This document shows positions 1-7,588 of a stretch of 64,000 nucleotides of DNA, in pieces. The stretch comes from Fenollaria timonensis. GTDB lineage: Bacteria > Bacillota > Clostridia > Tissierellales > Peptoniphilaceae. The notes beneath the pieces were generated by a model. That model searched no databases. It was not told where the DNA came from and was given only the letters and a program-made list of their open reading frames with translations. A program made the position numbers and the translations under genes. Every line of letters begins with the position of its first letter. The first letter of the stretch is position 1. The stretch is from assembly GCF_001457835.1 (NCBI RefSeq), contig NZ_LN898229.1:302082-366081 (forward strand), read 5' to 3'.

Positions 1-1
1 T

Positions 2-1048
2 TCTAAACATATCTGGGTTCATGATCACAGAACTCAAAAGATAAAAGATACACAGATGCATGGTAAAAAATGCATAATAAACCTAAGAAAAACTAGGTAC
101 AACTGTAAGTGCTGCGGGAAAAGAATTGATAGCAAAACAGAACTAGTAGCAAAGAAAATGACCATGACAAAAAGACTAGTAGCATCCATAGCTAGAGAGT
201 TTAGAGAACTTTACTCAATAAAGTCAATATCAAGAAGATACTCAGTAAGCACATCAACAGTTACAAGAGTCCTATCTTACCTATCAGTAGAGAGAAAAAG
301 TCTTCCAAAAGTACTTTTAATAGACGAGTTTAAAGGCGACAGCGGTTCATACAAGTATCAATGCTCACTTCTAGATGGCATAACACATGAAATCATAGAC
401 ATAGTTAAAAGTAGGCAAGAAAATATTTTGTTTGAATACTTTAAAAACATACCAAAAGAAGAAAGAGAAAATGTAAAGATATTTGTTAGCGATATGTCAA
501 AAACATTTAAAAACGTTAAAAACGCATACTTTAAAAACGCAGTACACATAGCAGACAAATATCACTTCGTAAGACAAGTCTCTTGGAGCTTAGAAAACGT
601 AAGAAAGAGAATACAAAAAGATACATCAGCAGAAATGAGAATATACCTAAAAAGAAGTAAAAGCATACTTACAAAACCAATGCCAAAACTTAATGATGAT
701 CAAAAGCGAGAAGCAGCTCTAATGCTAGAGATAAGCGAAGAGCTAAGACTAGCATATGGCTTAAAAGAATCCTTCTATCAAGAAGTTCTAGTGCAGAAAA
801 ACAAAGAACAAGCACAATACAAGGTAAACGCATGGATAGACATATGTAAAAAATCAAAACTTAAAGAGTTTAAATCATGTATAACAGCCTTTACAAACTG
901 GTCTGATGAAATTACAAACTCATTTGACTACAAACATTCAAATGGAGCACTAGAAGGAAAACATACAAAGATAAAGACACTAAAAAGAAACAGCTTTGGT
1001 ATGAGAAACTTCGAGAGGTTCAGAAAAAGAATAATGCTTTTAGACTAA
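2..1048 (+). CDS. ISL3-family transposase (5' end missing)
   Basis: DDE transposase of the ISL3 family. The reading frame is open from the first bases of the window, so the ATG at base 56 is internal and the true start lies to the left; about 70 residues are probably missing compared with the usual length near 420. Visible parts are the end of an N-terminal zinc finger (NCKCCGK), a helix-turn-helix region (SISRRYSVSTSTVTRVL), first Asp in LLIDEFKGD, second Asp in IFVSDMSKTF, and the C-terminal acidic motif SNGALEGKHTKIK. All three acidic residues are present, so the enzyme may be active. It has no functional link to the genes downstream. Confidence 0.88.
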   Translation, partial: SKHIWVHDHRTQKIKDTQMHGKKCIINLRKTRYNCKCCGKRIDSKTELVAKKMTMTKRLVASIAREFRELYSIKSISRRYSVSTSTVTRVLSYLSVERKSLPKVLLIDEFKGDSGSYKYQCSLLDGITHEIIDIVKSRQENILFEYFKNIPKEERENVKIFVSDMSKTFKNVKNAYFKNAVHIADKYHFVRQVSWSLENVRKRIQKDTSAEMRIYLKRSKSILTKPMPKLNDDQKREAALMLEISEELRLAYGLKESFYQEVLVQKNKEQAQYKVNAWIDICKKSKLKEFKSCITAFTNWSDEITNSFDYKHSNGALEGKHTKIKTLKRNSFGMRNFERFRKRIMLLD

Positions 1049-1198
1049 AATATATATATAAAACATCATAAAAACCTAATAAGCCTATATAGGTTTATTA
1101 GTCATGCAAAAATTACATAAATTTGTGTTATTTTAAGTATATAAATTAAAAACGTGCAAATGTTAGTTTTAACATAAAAAGAGAGACTTAAATCAATA

Positions 1199-1225
1199 AG
1201 TCTCCCCAATATTTGACATAGAGCC
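1199..1225. repeat. Right terminal inverted repeat of the ISL3-family element
   Basis: The bases before 1225 read, on the reverse strand, GGCTCTATGTCAAATATTGG followed by GGAGACTT. This is the characteristic ISL3-family end. The partner repeat is outside the window. Confidence 0.75.
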
Positions 1226-1264
1226 TAAAAAATTTGATTTTTTACTAAATTTAATAAAAATAAG

Positions 1265-1292
1265 CAAACCCAGGAAAAAATTCCTGGGTTTG
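1265..1292 (-). terminator. Stem-loop terminator candidate
   Basis: A perfect 12-bp stem (CAAACCCAGGAA paired with TTCCTGGGTTTG) with a four-base loop. On the minus strand it is followed by CTTATTTTTATT, so it can end leftward transcription from the LCP gene. A second short palindrome, GAAGGCAATTGCCTTC, lies at 1305-1320. Nothing else gene-like was found between 1226 and 1520. Confidence 0.6.
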
Positions 1293-1521
1293 TCTTCACT
1301 CTGAGAAGGCAATTGCCTTCTTTAAACTATAAATAACTTTTCTATAACAATTATATTGATTCTCTTCTCATTATTTCATAAATGATGTTAATGTATAAAT
1401 CGATTCACTCAATAATATCTTTATTCACAAATTGAAGAACTTAGGACTATAAGTCCTAAAACCTTTACGCTATGCGAAGAGAATTGAATCGCAACAAATT
1501 ATCTATATTCACAAATTCTTG

Positions 1522-1636
1522 AAATAAATCGATGCATGGGGCGAAGTCTAGCGAGTGCACGTCCGAGGTGTACTTAGACGTACTCCGCAGGACGTAAACG
1601 AGTGTTACGAGCGCCAGGCGCGATTTAGACAAGAAT
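1522..1636. repeat. Dispersed repeat, copy 1 (GATGCATGGG-type)
   Basis: This GC-richer block directly abuts the stop codon of the LCP gene. It shares GATGCATGGGGCGAAGT with copy 2 (near 17610) and a degenerate form with copies near 57340 and 61000. Inside it, ACGTCC (1559-1564) and GGACGT (1590-1595) frame inner GTAC/GTAC arms, giving a long stem-loop, followed by GCGCCAGGCGC. It shows no coding sense. Confidence 0.55.
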
Positions 1637-2644
1637 TTATTTAAAGCGGTAATCTCCAAACCAAGGATACACCTTCTCCTCAATCTCCTTCTTCGGTATT
1701 ACCAATGCGCTTAATCCGTGTACGCTACCTGGTTTACCTATTAGTGAAGCTGTCTCCAACTTATCTGAGTGGACTCTACCTATACCAACTTGCAAGATGG
1801 ATGTAGCAATTGTGCCTCCCGGGATATTTGTCTTAACGTTTTTATTGATTGTGTTCCAAATTGAACCTATCTTTAATATATTTTCAGGTCTTAGGACTTT
1901 TTTAGCAAGTGCCTTTATAAAATCTTGTTGTGTCCTTTGTCTACCATAGTCTGCTACACCGTAGCTGGAGTCTTTATAACCTTTTCTAAATCTTAATAGA
2001 CCTATAACATTATCCTTAGTAATTGTTTGCTTACCTTTTTTAATATTGATGTGCAGCTCATTACCCTTTGTTGTGTCATGGTAATTCATGTCGATTGGCA
2101 CGTCAAATTCTACGCCACCAACTATATCCACTAGCTCCTCAACTGCCTTATAGTCAACTCTTACGTAGTAGCGAACATCAAGCTTTAGCCAGTCTCTAAC
2201 TGTTTTAAGCGTTAGCGCTGGTCCGCCGTATGAGTGGGCGTGTGTCAGCTTGTCGTCTGCACCTTTAATCTTTACTATGCTATCACGAGGAAGGCTTAGC
2301 ATCTTGATTGAGCCGTCGTCAAAGTTTACTTTGCAAAGCATCATTGTGTCTGATCTTTGTCCTTTCATTTCCTTTTGGCCGGCATCTCTCTTATCTATAC
2401 CCATGAGCAAGAAACAAAGCTCGTTACCGTGCTCTTCCTTCAAAACCTTTTGGTCATCTGGGAATATCGGGTTCAGCTCCTCTTCTGTTTCTTCCTCTTC
2501 TTGAGCCTCTTCCTCTACTTGATTTTCTTCTATATTATTATCACCTTTTAATTCGCCGTTGTTGATCCTCTTTTGCGCCCTGTAAAACACAAAGCCAAAG
2601 GCTAGAAACGCAACTATAAAAGATATTACAAATTTCTTTTTCAT
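1637..2644 (-). CDS. LytR-CpsA-Psr (LCP) family wall-polymer ligase
   Basis: Membrane-anchored LCP phosphotransferase. The family attaches wall teichoic acids or capsule polymers from a lipid carrier to peptidoglycan on the outer face of the membrane. An N-terminal membrane segment (FVISFIVAFLAFGFVFY) is followed by a Glu-rich linker (about residues 35-55) and the LCP core with RSDTMMLCKVN, MLSLPRDSIVKI and GLLRFRKGY, which carry the conserved Arg/Asp residues. The start at 2644 was chosen because AAGGAG precedes it at good spacing and a strong promoter lies just upstream; the longer frame to 2707 would begin upstream of that promoter. It neighbours an LtaS-like gene on the same strand, consistent with envelope assembly. 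The polymer substrate is unknown. Confidence 0.9.
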   Translation of the reverse strand: MKKKFVISFIVAFLAFGFVFYRAQKRINNGELKGDNNIEENQVEEEAQEEEETEEELNPIFPDDQKVLKEEHGNELCFLLMGIDKRDAGQKEMKGQRSDTMMLCKVNFDDGSIKMLSLPRDSIVKIKGADDKLTHAHSYGGPALTLKTVRDWLKLDVRYYVRVDYKAVEELVDIVGGVEFDVPIDMNYHDTTKGNELHINIKKGKQTITKDNVIGLLRFRKGYKDSSYGVADYGRQRTQQDFIKALAKKVLRPENILKIGSIWNTINKNVKTNIPGGTIATSILQVGIGRVHSDKLETASLIGKPGSVHGLSALVIPKKEIEEKVYPWFGDYRFK

Positions 2645-2668
2645 AATCAAACTCCTTTTACTTCTCAT

Positions 2669-2697
2669 ATTATAATACAAGGCGCGATATTTTTCAA
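2669..2697 (-). promoter_or_regulatory. Sigma-A-type promoter of the LCP gene
   Basis: On the minus strand, -35 TTGAAA (2692-2697) and -10 TATAAT (2669-2674) are separated by 17 bases. The start of transcription would fall just upstream of the AAGGAG and ATG at 2644. Confidence 0.8.
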
Positions 2698-2817
2698 TAG
2701 AGTTCATAAATTTGTTACTATTTTGTTAATCTCTCTTTATCTTTGAGAATGGCTTCGCTGCCACTCTAATTAATTTTACACGTTTTACTCACTCTACTTA
2801 AGGCGATATGCCTATGA

Positions 2818-4665
2818 TCATCTAGTACTTTTGTCTTCTTCGGAAGTTTTTTCTACTAAATCCAAAAGTTTATTCGTAGTGGCAAGGCCATATCCATAGT
2901 TTGTGGTGATGACCGCTCTCTTAGAAAGCTCTTTCGCCTCGGCTATAGGGAGTTCCTTACGAGTTTTGCGGTCGATGTAGCGGCCGTGCTCAAAAATTCT
3001 GTCTCTCGGATAGACAAAAAGCGTATCGTCTGTGATGAAGCTGCCTTTGTCAAGATGGGTTAGCGGAAAGACAATATTGTCCTTGCTTGCTTCATCGTCA
3101 AGTAGGTCGACGCCCATGTTTGGGTACTTCGTCTTGTCCCAATCAAGTAAATTAATAAGTGTCGCGTATAAATCTAGCTGGCTACCTATATTGTGCCTTT
3201 GCGTGTTTCCTTTGTAGCCGGGGACTCTGATTACTAGCGGTATGTTCATCATTTCATCGTAGTCAAGCTCCTTGCCGAGCCATTTCTTAATCGATTCTTG
3301 GCGCTCAGCATTTTTAACTGTCATCGCATGATGGTCACCATAAATCACTATGACCGTGTCGTCTAAAAGACCTAGCTCATCCAGATCTTTGAAGAAGCTC
3401 TCTATGGCTTCGTCTGTGTATCTCGCGCACTTGGCGTATCTATATACATAATCATCTTCATCTCCGGGAAGCGGCTTAATGCTTGCTAACTCCTCTGGCA
3501 AGATGAATGGCGTATGCGTTGTAAGTGTAATCATGAAGGAAAAGAACTTATCGCCATTTTGCGCGGCGTCCTTATACTTCGCCATGGACTGCTTGAAAAA
3601 TGATTTATCAGCTAGACCCATGTTGATGATCTCGTCTTGGGTAAATTCTTCGCCAAGCATGATGTCATCCACGCCAAGCTCTTCGTAAAAATGCCTTCTG
3701 TCGTAGAACTTACCAGTGTTGCCATGAAAGGCCATGGTCCTGTAGCCATGGTCCTTTGCAGATGTGAAGAGACCGTAGTTGTCGCAGTCCTCATAAAGCT
3801 TGTAGGCCTGCCCCTTAAGTGAAGGATAAAGTCCGTTAAGCGAGACAAACTCCGCGTCCGAGGTATTGCCCATGCCCAAAAGTTCGAAGTAGTTATCAAA
3901 GTAGATGCTGCCCTCGTCCTTGATGAGGCTGTTCATAAATGGAGTAATCTCCTCTCCGTTGTACTCTTTGTTCACAAAGGTATTTTGAAGGCTTTCGCAC
4001 TGAATTACAATAATATTTTTGCCCTTCGCAAGCCCAGTAAAGTCGTTCGAAGTAAATTTTCTCTCTCTAAACTCTCTTCGGGCGTCCATCTCGATGCTCT
4101 CATCTTGCATAGCTCTTTCGTCTACAATTCTCTTTAGCTTACTCATGGCAATGGTCGAGTAAAGCTCTGTACCAAAGATGCTTCCATAAAGGTATTGCGG
4201 CGCGATTATCAGTAGCGCGGCTAAGCCTATGCCAATGGCTGAGCGCTTCACGCTGCCCTTCTTTTTTTCGCTCGTCATGACTAAGACAATATTTATTAGT
4301 GAAAGTATAATAATCGCGATTAAAAATACGCTGATATTCTCGCGAATAACTGGTCCCGTGCCCTTAAGCTCTTTCGTTTGGCCGAATCTTGAGAAAAGAT
4401 CAAAGTTTGCAAATTCTGCATAAAAAACGCTTGCGCCTATCTTGGCAAAGCCTGCTACAGCTATGACGGCTGCCCTATATACCCTTGAAGTAAAGGCAAA
4501 TAAAACTGCTAACTCTATCGCCGATGTTAGTATGATTGCAAGCGTCAATAAAATAAGCCTTGGTCTTTGATCCAAAGCTAGTTTATAAATAAAATTTTTA
4601 TAATAGAATAATATATTGATTATAAATACTATGCATATTACTATGCTCGCTCTTTTCTTTTTCAA
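2818..4665 (-). CDS. LTA synthase-like membrane sulfatase (phosphoglycerol transferase family)
   Basis: Polytopic membrane protein with an extracellular alkaline-phosphatase/sulfatase-fold domain, as in LtaS, which polymerises glycerol phosphate from phosphatidylglycerol on the cell surface. About five hydrophobic segments lie in the first 180 residues. The catalytic domain follows, with IIVIQCESLQ (metal-binding Glu), GMGNTSDAEF (nucleophile Thr), TLTTHTPF and VIVIYGDHHAM (metal-binding Asp/His). Length 615 fits LtaS. The start is TTG (4663-4665); an upstream ATG overlaps the -10 TATAAT and is out of frame. The natural substrate (lipoteichoic acid or another glycerol-phosphate decoration) cannot be told from the sequence. 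Confidence 0.88.
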   Translation of the reverse strand: MKKKRASIVICIVFIINILFYYKNFIYKLALDQRPRLILLTLAIILTSAIELAVLFAFTSRVYRAAVIAVAGFAKIGASVFYAEFANFDLFSRFGQTKELKGTGPVIRENISVFLIAIIILSLINIVLVMTSEKKKGSVKRSAIGIGLAALLIIAPQYLYGSIFGTELYSTIAMSKLKRIVDERAMQDESIEMDARREFRERKFTSNDFTGLAKGKNIIVIQCESLQNTFVNKEYNGEEITPFMNSLIKDEGSIYFDNYFELLGMGNTSDAEFVSLNGLYPSLKGQAYKLYEDCDNYGLFTSAKDHGYRTMAFHGNTGKFYDRRHFYEELGVDDIMLGEEFTQDEIINMGLADKSFFKQSMAKYKDAAQNGDKFFSFMITLTTHTPFILPEELASIKPLPGDEDDYVYRYAKCARYTDEAIESFFKDLDELGLLDDTVIVIYGDHHAMTVKNAERQESIKKWLGKELDYDEMMNIPLVIRVPGYKGNTQRHNIGSQLDLYATLINLLDWDKTKYPNMGVDLLDDEASKDNIVFPLTHLDKGSFITDDTLFVYPRDRIFEHGRYIDRKTRKELPIAEAKELSKRAVITTNYGYGLATTNKLLDLVEKTSEEDKSTR

Positions 4666-4742
4666 AGCCTTCGCCTTCTTCCTCTTTTCATTATATCACA
4701 TTTTACATGATTATAATAATATTTTTACTAAGGCTCTTGGCA

Positions 4743-4767
4743 TAAAAATAGAGCCGCTTCTCGCGGC
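4743..4767 (-). terminator. Terminator of the FMN-reductase gene
   Basis: On the minus strand, GCCGC-GAGAA-GCGGC is followed by TCTATTTTT, immediately downstream of the reductase stop at 4784. Confidence 0.65.
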
Positions 4768-4783
4768 CCATATCGATAAAAAA

Positions 4784-5308
4784 CTATTTTTCTATAAATT
4801 TTTTAAACTTATTGGCAAAGTCCTTGATTCTTTCTTTATTGTCTGCTATGAACTTTCCTTCTTCATCTGCAAATGGAATGCTTATTGTGTTCATCGCATC
4901 AATATTTGCTCTTAGTTGATGAAGTACTGCTATAAGTTCTTTTTGTGCAAGTCTTGTTCCGTCAAGGCCTTGTGTTACGCCAACCACAGCAAAGTTCTTG
5001 CCGCCGATTAGATACTTCTCTTCATCGTTTGGTCTCGATAACCAGTCAACCATGTTCTTGACAGTGCCAGGAACGGAGTAGTTGTACTCAGGTGAAGCAA
5101 TGATGACGCCATCTGCTTCTCTAATATCTTCCCTAATCTTCTTGATCCAAGCTTCTTCAGGATGTTCAAGATCTGCATTAAATATCTTAAAATCATTTGG
5201 ATAATATTCTACGATATCGTAATCAGCAAATTCCTTTTCTATTTCCTTTGCTAATAGTTTATTCAGTGAGCCCTCTCTTTGTGAGCCAATTAAAAATACT
5301 AATTTCAT
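4784..5308 (-). CDS. NADPH-dependent FMN reductase / flavodoxin-fold quinone reductase
   Basis: Cytoplasmic flavoprotein of the NADPH-dependent FMN reductase family (PF03358), which reduces FMN, quinones or azo compounds. The N-terminal phosphate loop is FLIGSQREGSLNKLLA, and the family signature IASPEYNYSVPGTVKNMVDWLSRP binds the flavin. Length 174 is typical. It stands alone between the LtaS-like gene and folC, with its own terminator. TATATACCC upstream (near 5332) forms part of an extended -10 on the minus strand. The physiological substrate is unknown. Confidence 0.9.
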   Translation of the reverse strand: MKLVFLIGSQREGSLNKLLAKEIEKEFADYDIVEYYPNDFKIFNADLEHPEEAWIKKIREDIREADGVIIASPEYNYSVPGTVKNMVDWLSRPNDEEKYLIGGKNFAVVGVTQGLDGTRLAQKELIAVLHQLRANIDAMNTISIPFADEEGKFIADNKERIKDFANKFKKFIEK

Positions 5309-5344
5309 TTCATCACTCCCTCTTAAACTATATACCCAAATACA

Positions 5345-6634
5345 TTAATTATAATGCTTAAGTCCCAAAATTAAGTCTCTAAAGACGCTCGCAAGATAAA
5401 GTGAGCCTGCGACAACTATGACAGCATCATCTGTATATAGCTCAAGTGCCTTCTTGTAGGCTTCTTTGTTGTCTTTAATAAAGTAGATGCCGTCTCTTTC
5501 GCCGATCGCCTCAGCAAGCTTTTCGAATTCAAAGTCCCTGCCTTTGTAGACAAGGCTAGTCACGATAAAGTCCGCATCAAGCCCATCGAAAGTCTCGAAA
5601 ACCTTTTTATAATCCTTATCCTTCAAAAACGATGTGATCATGATAACTTTTTTATCAAGTCCAAGCAAATATTTCTTTAATTCAGCAGCACTCGCCTCGT
5701 TATGTGCCCCATCTATGATGATGTATGGATTTTCCTTAACAGTCTCTATACGGCATGGCCACTTAACTTCGCTTAGGCCTTTTTTAATAGCGTCTTCACC
5801 TATGTCGAGTCTAAATCTATTAGCAAGGTCCTTTGCTACCCAAACTGCCATGGCCGCGTTTTTCGCTTGAAATTCGCCCGCTAGACTTATGCTATAGTCC
5901 TTTCCATCGTAAGTAAATTCAGTTTCTGTATCAGTTTTACCTATGCTTATGGCCTTGCCATCCAAAACTTTTACCTTGGCATCGACCTTTTCCGCTTCGT
6001 CTTTAATTACATCAATAACATTCTCCCCTTGAGGGTAGACGTAAACCGTGTCAAATGGCATAATGATGCCTGCTTTGTTAAAGGCAATCTCTTCTAAAGT
6101 GTCGCCAAGCACATTTTGATGGTCATAGTCAACTTTCATAATGACATCGGCCGCCTTTTGTGTGAAGCAGTTAGTCGAATCATATAGGCCGCCAACGCCC
6201 ACTTCGAAGATGGCGAAATCCACGCCTTCATCGGCAAAGTACATAAGAGCGATGAGAGTCACTATCTCGAAGTAGATGCAGTTTATCTCAAGTTCGTTTA
6301 TCTTATCGACTATGGTTTTTAAGTAATGATAAAAGCGATCAGGCGGAATGAAGTCGCCGTTTATACGTATCCTGTCGTTCATCCCTTCAATCGAAGGCCC
6401 AACGAAGAGGCCAGTCTTAAGATTTGCCTTTCTTAAAATATTGTCAAGGATGATGCAAAACGAGCCCTTGCCAACAGTTCCCGCTACGTGAATCACATTT
6501 AAATTCGATATATCAAGCTCAAATATTTCTATGAGCCTCTTCATATTCTCATTGCTAGTCATATCGCGCTTGTGCTTAGTCACGCCGTAAAGGCTCTCAA
6601 GTATCTCGCTTGATTTTTCAAAATAATTTATCAT
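5345..6634 (-). CDS. folC: Folylpolyglutamate synthase / dihydrofolate synthase
   Basis: Mur-ligase-family ATPase that adds glutamate to folates (and possibly to dihydropteroate). The P-loop is HVAGTVGKGSFC near residue 50; DYDHQNVLGDTLEEIAFNKAGI is the central Mur-ligase signature; the C-terminal domain has IIIDGAHNEASA. The start at 6634 was chosen because its ATG overlaps the stop of the response regulator (ATGA) and the N-terminus MINYFEKS matches the family; a TTG 24 bases upstream has no ribosome site. The four-base overlap suggests translational coupling to the regulator gene, an unusual partner for folC. Confidence 0.92.
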   Translation of the reverse strand: MINYFEKSSEILESLYGVTKHKRDMTSNENMKRLIEIFELDISNLNVIHVAGTVGKGSFCIILDNILRKANLKTGLFVGPSIEGMNDRIRINGDFIPPDRFYHYLKTIVDKINELEINCIYFEIVTLIALMYFADEGVDFAIFEVGVGGLYDSTNCFTQKAADVIMKVDYDHQNVLGDTLEEIAFNKAGIIMPFDTVYVYPQGENVIDVIKDEAEKVDAKVKVLDGKAISIGKTDTETEFTYDGKDYSISLAGEFQAKNAAMAVWVAKDLANRFRLDIGEDAIKKGLSEVKWPCRIETVKENPYIIIDGAHNEASAAELKKYLLGLDKKVIMITSFLKDKDYKKVFETFDGLDADFIVTSLVYKGRDFEFEKLAEAIGERDGIYFIKDNKEAYKKALELYTDDAVIVVAGSLYLASVFRDLILGLKHYN

Positions 6635-7302
6635 TTCAATATATAACCTATGGACCAAACAGTTTTTATGTACTTATGGTCTGGGTCAATCTCCTTTAGC
6701 TTATTTCTGAGGTTTGATATGTGTACGTTGATGGTGTTGTCAGAGTAGATGTCGTCCTCCCAAACTGATCTGTATAGATTTTCCTTGGTAAAAACTTTTT
6801 TCGGATTTTCGATTAAAAGCCTAAGTAATTTATACTCCATCCGTGTTAAATTAAGTGGCACTTCTTTAAAACTGATAACGTTGTTGTCGTTATCAAGGTA
6901 GAAGTCCTCGAAGCGCACAGCCTTCTCGCCAAGCCTGTTGTAAGCATTGGAGCGTCTGAGCTGTGCCCTAACACGGCTGATAAGCTCATCATTATCAAAA
7001 GGCTTCATGATGAAGTCATCACAGCCAAGGTCAAGGCAGCCAAGTCTAGTCGCCTTGTCAATCTTAGCAGATAGAACTATGATAGGCATCTTCATATCTC
7101 TGGACCTAGCGTAATTAATCACGTCTTCACCCATAAGCTTAGGCATCATAAGGTCAAGAAGCATTAGATCCACCTCGTTATTCTTTAGGTAGTCAACCGC
7201 TTCAGCCCCGTCAAACACTTGATGCGTCTCAAAGCCGCGCTCACTTAAGAGCTCCTTAATTAAATTGTTTATGTCTTTATCGTCTTCAACTATTAATATC
7301 AT
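6631..7302 (-). CDS. OmpR/PhoB-family response regulator (orphan)
   Basis: Two-domain response regulator. The receiver domain (residues 1-115) has the acidic pocket VEDD, phospho-acceptor Asp50 in LMLLDLMMP, the Ser/Thr position in IVLSAK and Lys100 in FIMKPFD. The C-terminal winged helix (about 125-223) carries LTRMEYKLLRLLIENP and NTINVHISNLRNKL. No histidine kinase gene lies beside it; instead it is translationally coupled to folC. GAGGTG precedes the ATG. The target genes are unknown. Confidence 0.93.
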   Translation of the reverse strand: MILIVEDDKDINNLIKELLSERGFETHQVFDGAEAVDYLKNNEVDLMLLDLMMPKLMGEDVINYARSRDMKMPIIVLSAKIDKATRLGCLDLGCDDFIMKPFDNDELISRVRAQLRRSNAYNRLGEKAVRFEDFYLDNDNNVISFKEVPLNLTRMEYKLLRLLIENPKKVFTKENLYRSVWEDDIYSDNTINVHISNLRNKLKEIDPDHKYIKTVWSIGYILK

Positions 7303-7406
7303 AAGAACACCTCAAGATAATTATATAATGAAATGGGGATAATAGCAAGAAAAAAGTGGACTAAGCTATATTCAATTTAGCCAAAGAATTTTATATGAAT
7401 CGATAC

Positions 7407-7435
7407 TTGACAATTTTCTAAAGCTGTTGTAAAAT
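7407..7435 (+). promoter_or_regulatory. Promoter of the cobalamin/iron-type ABC importer
   Basis: Consensus -35 TTGACA (7407-7412), a 17-base spacer and -10 TAAAAT (7430-7435). Transcription would begin near 7442, leaving a leader of about 145 nt before the first gene. Confidence 0.8.
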
Positions 7436-7441
7436 ATATTC

Positions 7442-7537
7442 GGAGAGGCGATATTAATATTAGTTTGTTAGGAGTAGAAATACTCTTTATTTTGCATGCT
7501 AATCATAGGGGATTAATTTTTAATTAATCCTTTTTTT
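7442..7537 (+). promoter_or_regulatory. Leader RNA with intrinsic terminator (attenuator/riboswitch candidate)
   Basis: Between the promoter and the first importer gene lies a perfect terminator: GGATTAATT (7510-7518), loop TTT, AATTAATCC (7522-7530), then seven T. Before it, ATTAG...CTAAT encloses a GAGTA-GAAA-TACTC hairpin, and an upstream ATTAAT (7451-7456) could pair with the first terminator arm as an anti-terminator. A terminator in a leader implies conditional readthrough. The sequence does not match the cobalamin, fluoride, preQ1 or SAM riboswitch signatures I know. Confidence 0.55.
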
Positions 7538-7588
7538 ATCGCTTAATGCATACGATATGTATGTAAATTTTTTACAGGAGGCTTTATT

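Larger units (their letters stand above)
1..1225 (+). mobile_element. ISL3-family insertion sequence, right part (left end outside window)
   Basis: The element contains an ISL3-type transposase reading rightwards and ends in a terminal inverted repeat finishing at base 1225 (read inward, it begins GGCTCTATGTCAAATATTGG, the usual ISL3-family end). About 150 bases of AT-rich non-coding DNA separate the transposase stop from the end. The left end lies outside the window, so the 8-bp target duplication expected for this family cannot be checked. Confidence 0.85.

Noticed and set aside
2708-2817. Terminator after the LtaS-like gene
   Set aside because: GAGTGGC...GCCATTCTC can pair only with a bulge and no T run follows, so it is not annotated.
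4665-4696. Nine-codon Arg-rich leader peptide before the LtaS-like gene
   Set aside because: Its ATG lies within the -10 TATAAT, so it would not be transcribed.
4616-4915. 99-codon plus-strand frame over the LtaS/FMN-reductase junction
   Set aside because: It covers two convincing minus-strand gene ends and a terminator, and has no family resemblance.
7442-7540. Cobalamin riboswitch upstream of the importer
   Set aside because: The leader is too short and lacks the conserved GCCACTG box; kept only as an attenuator of unknown type.
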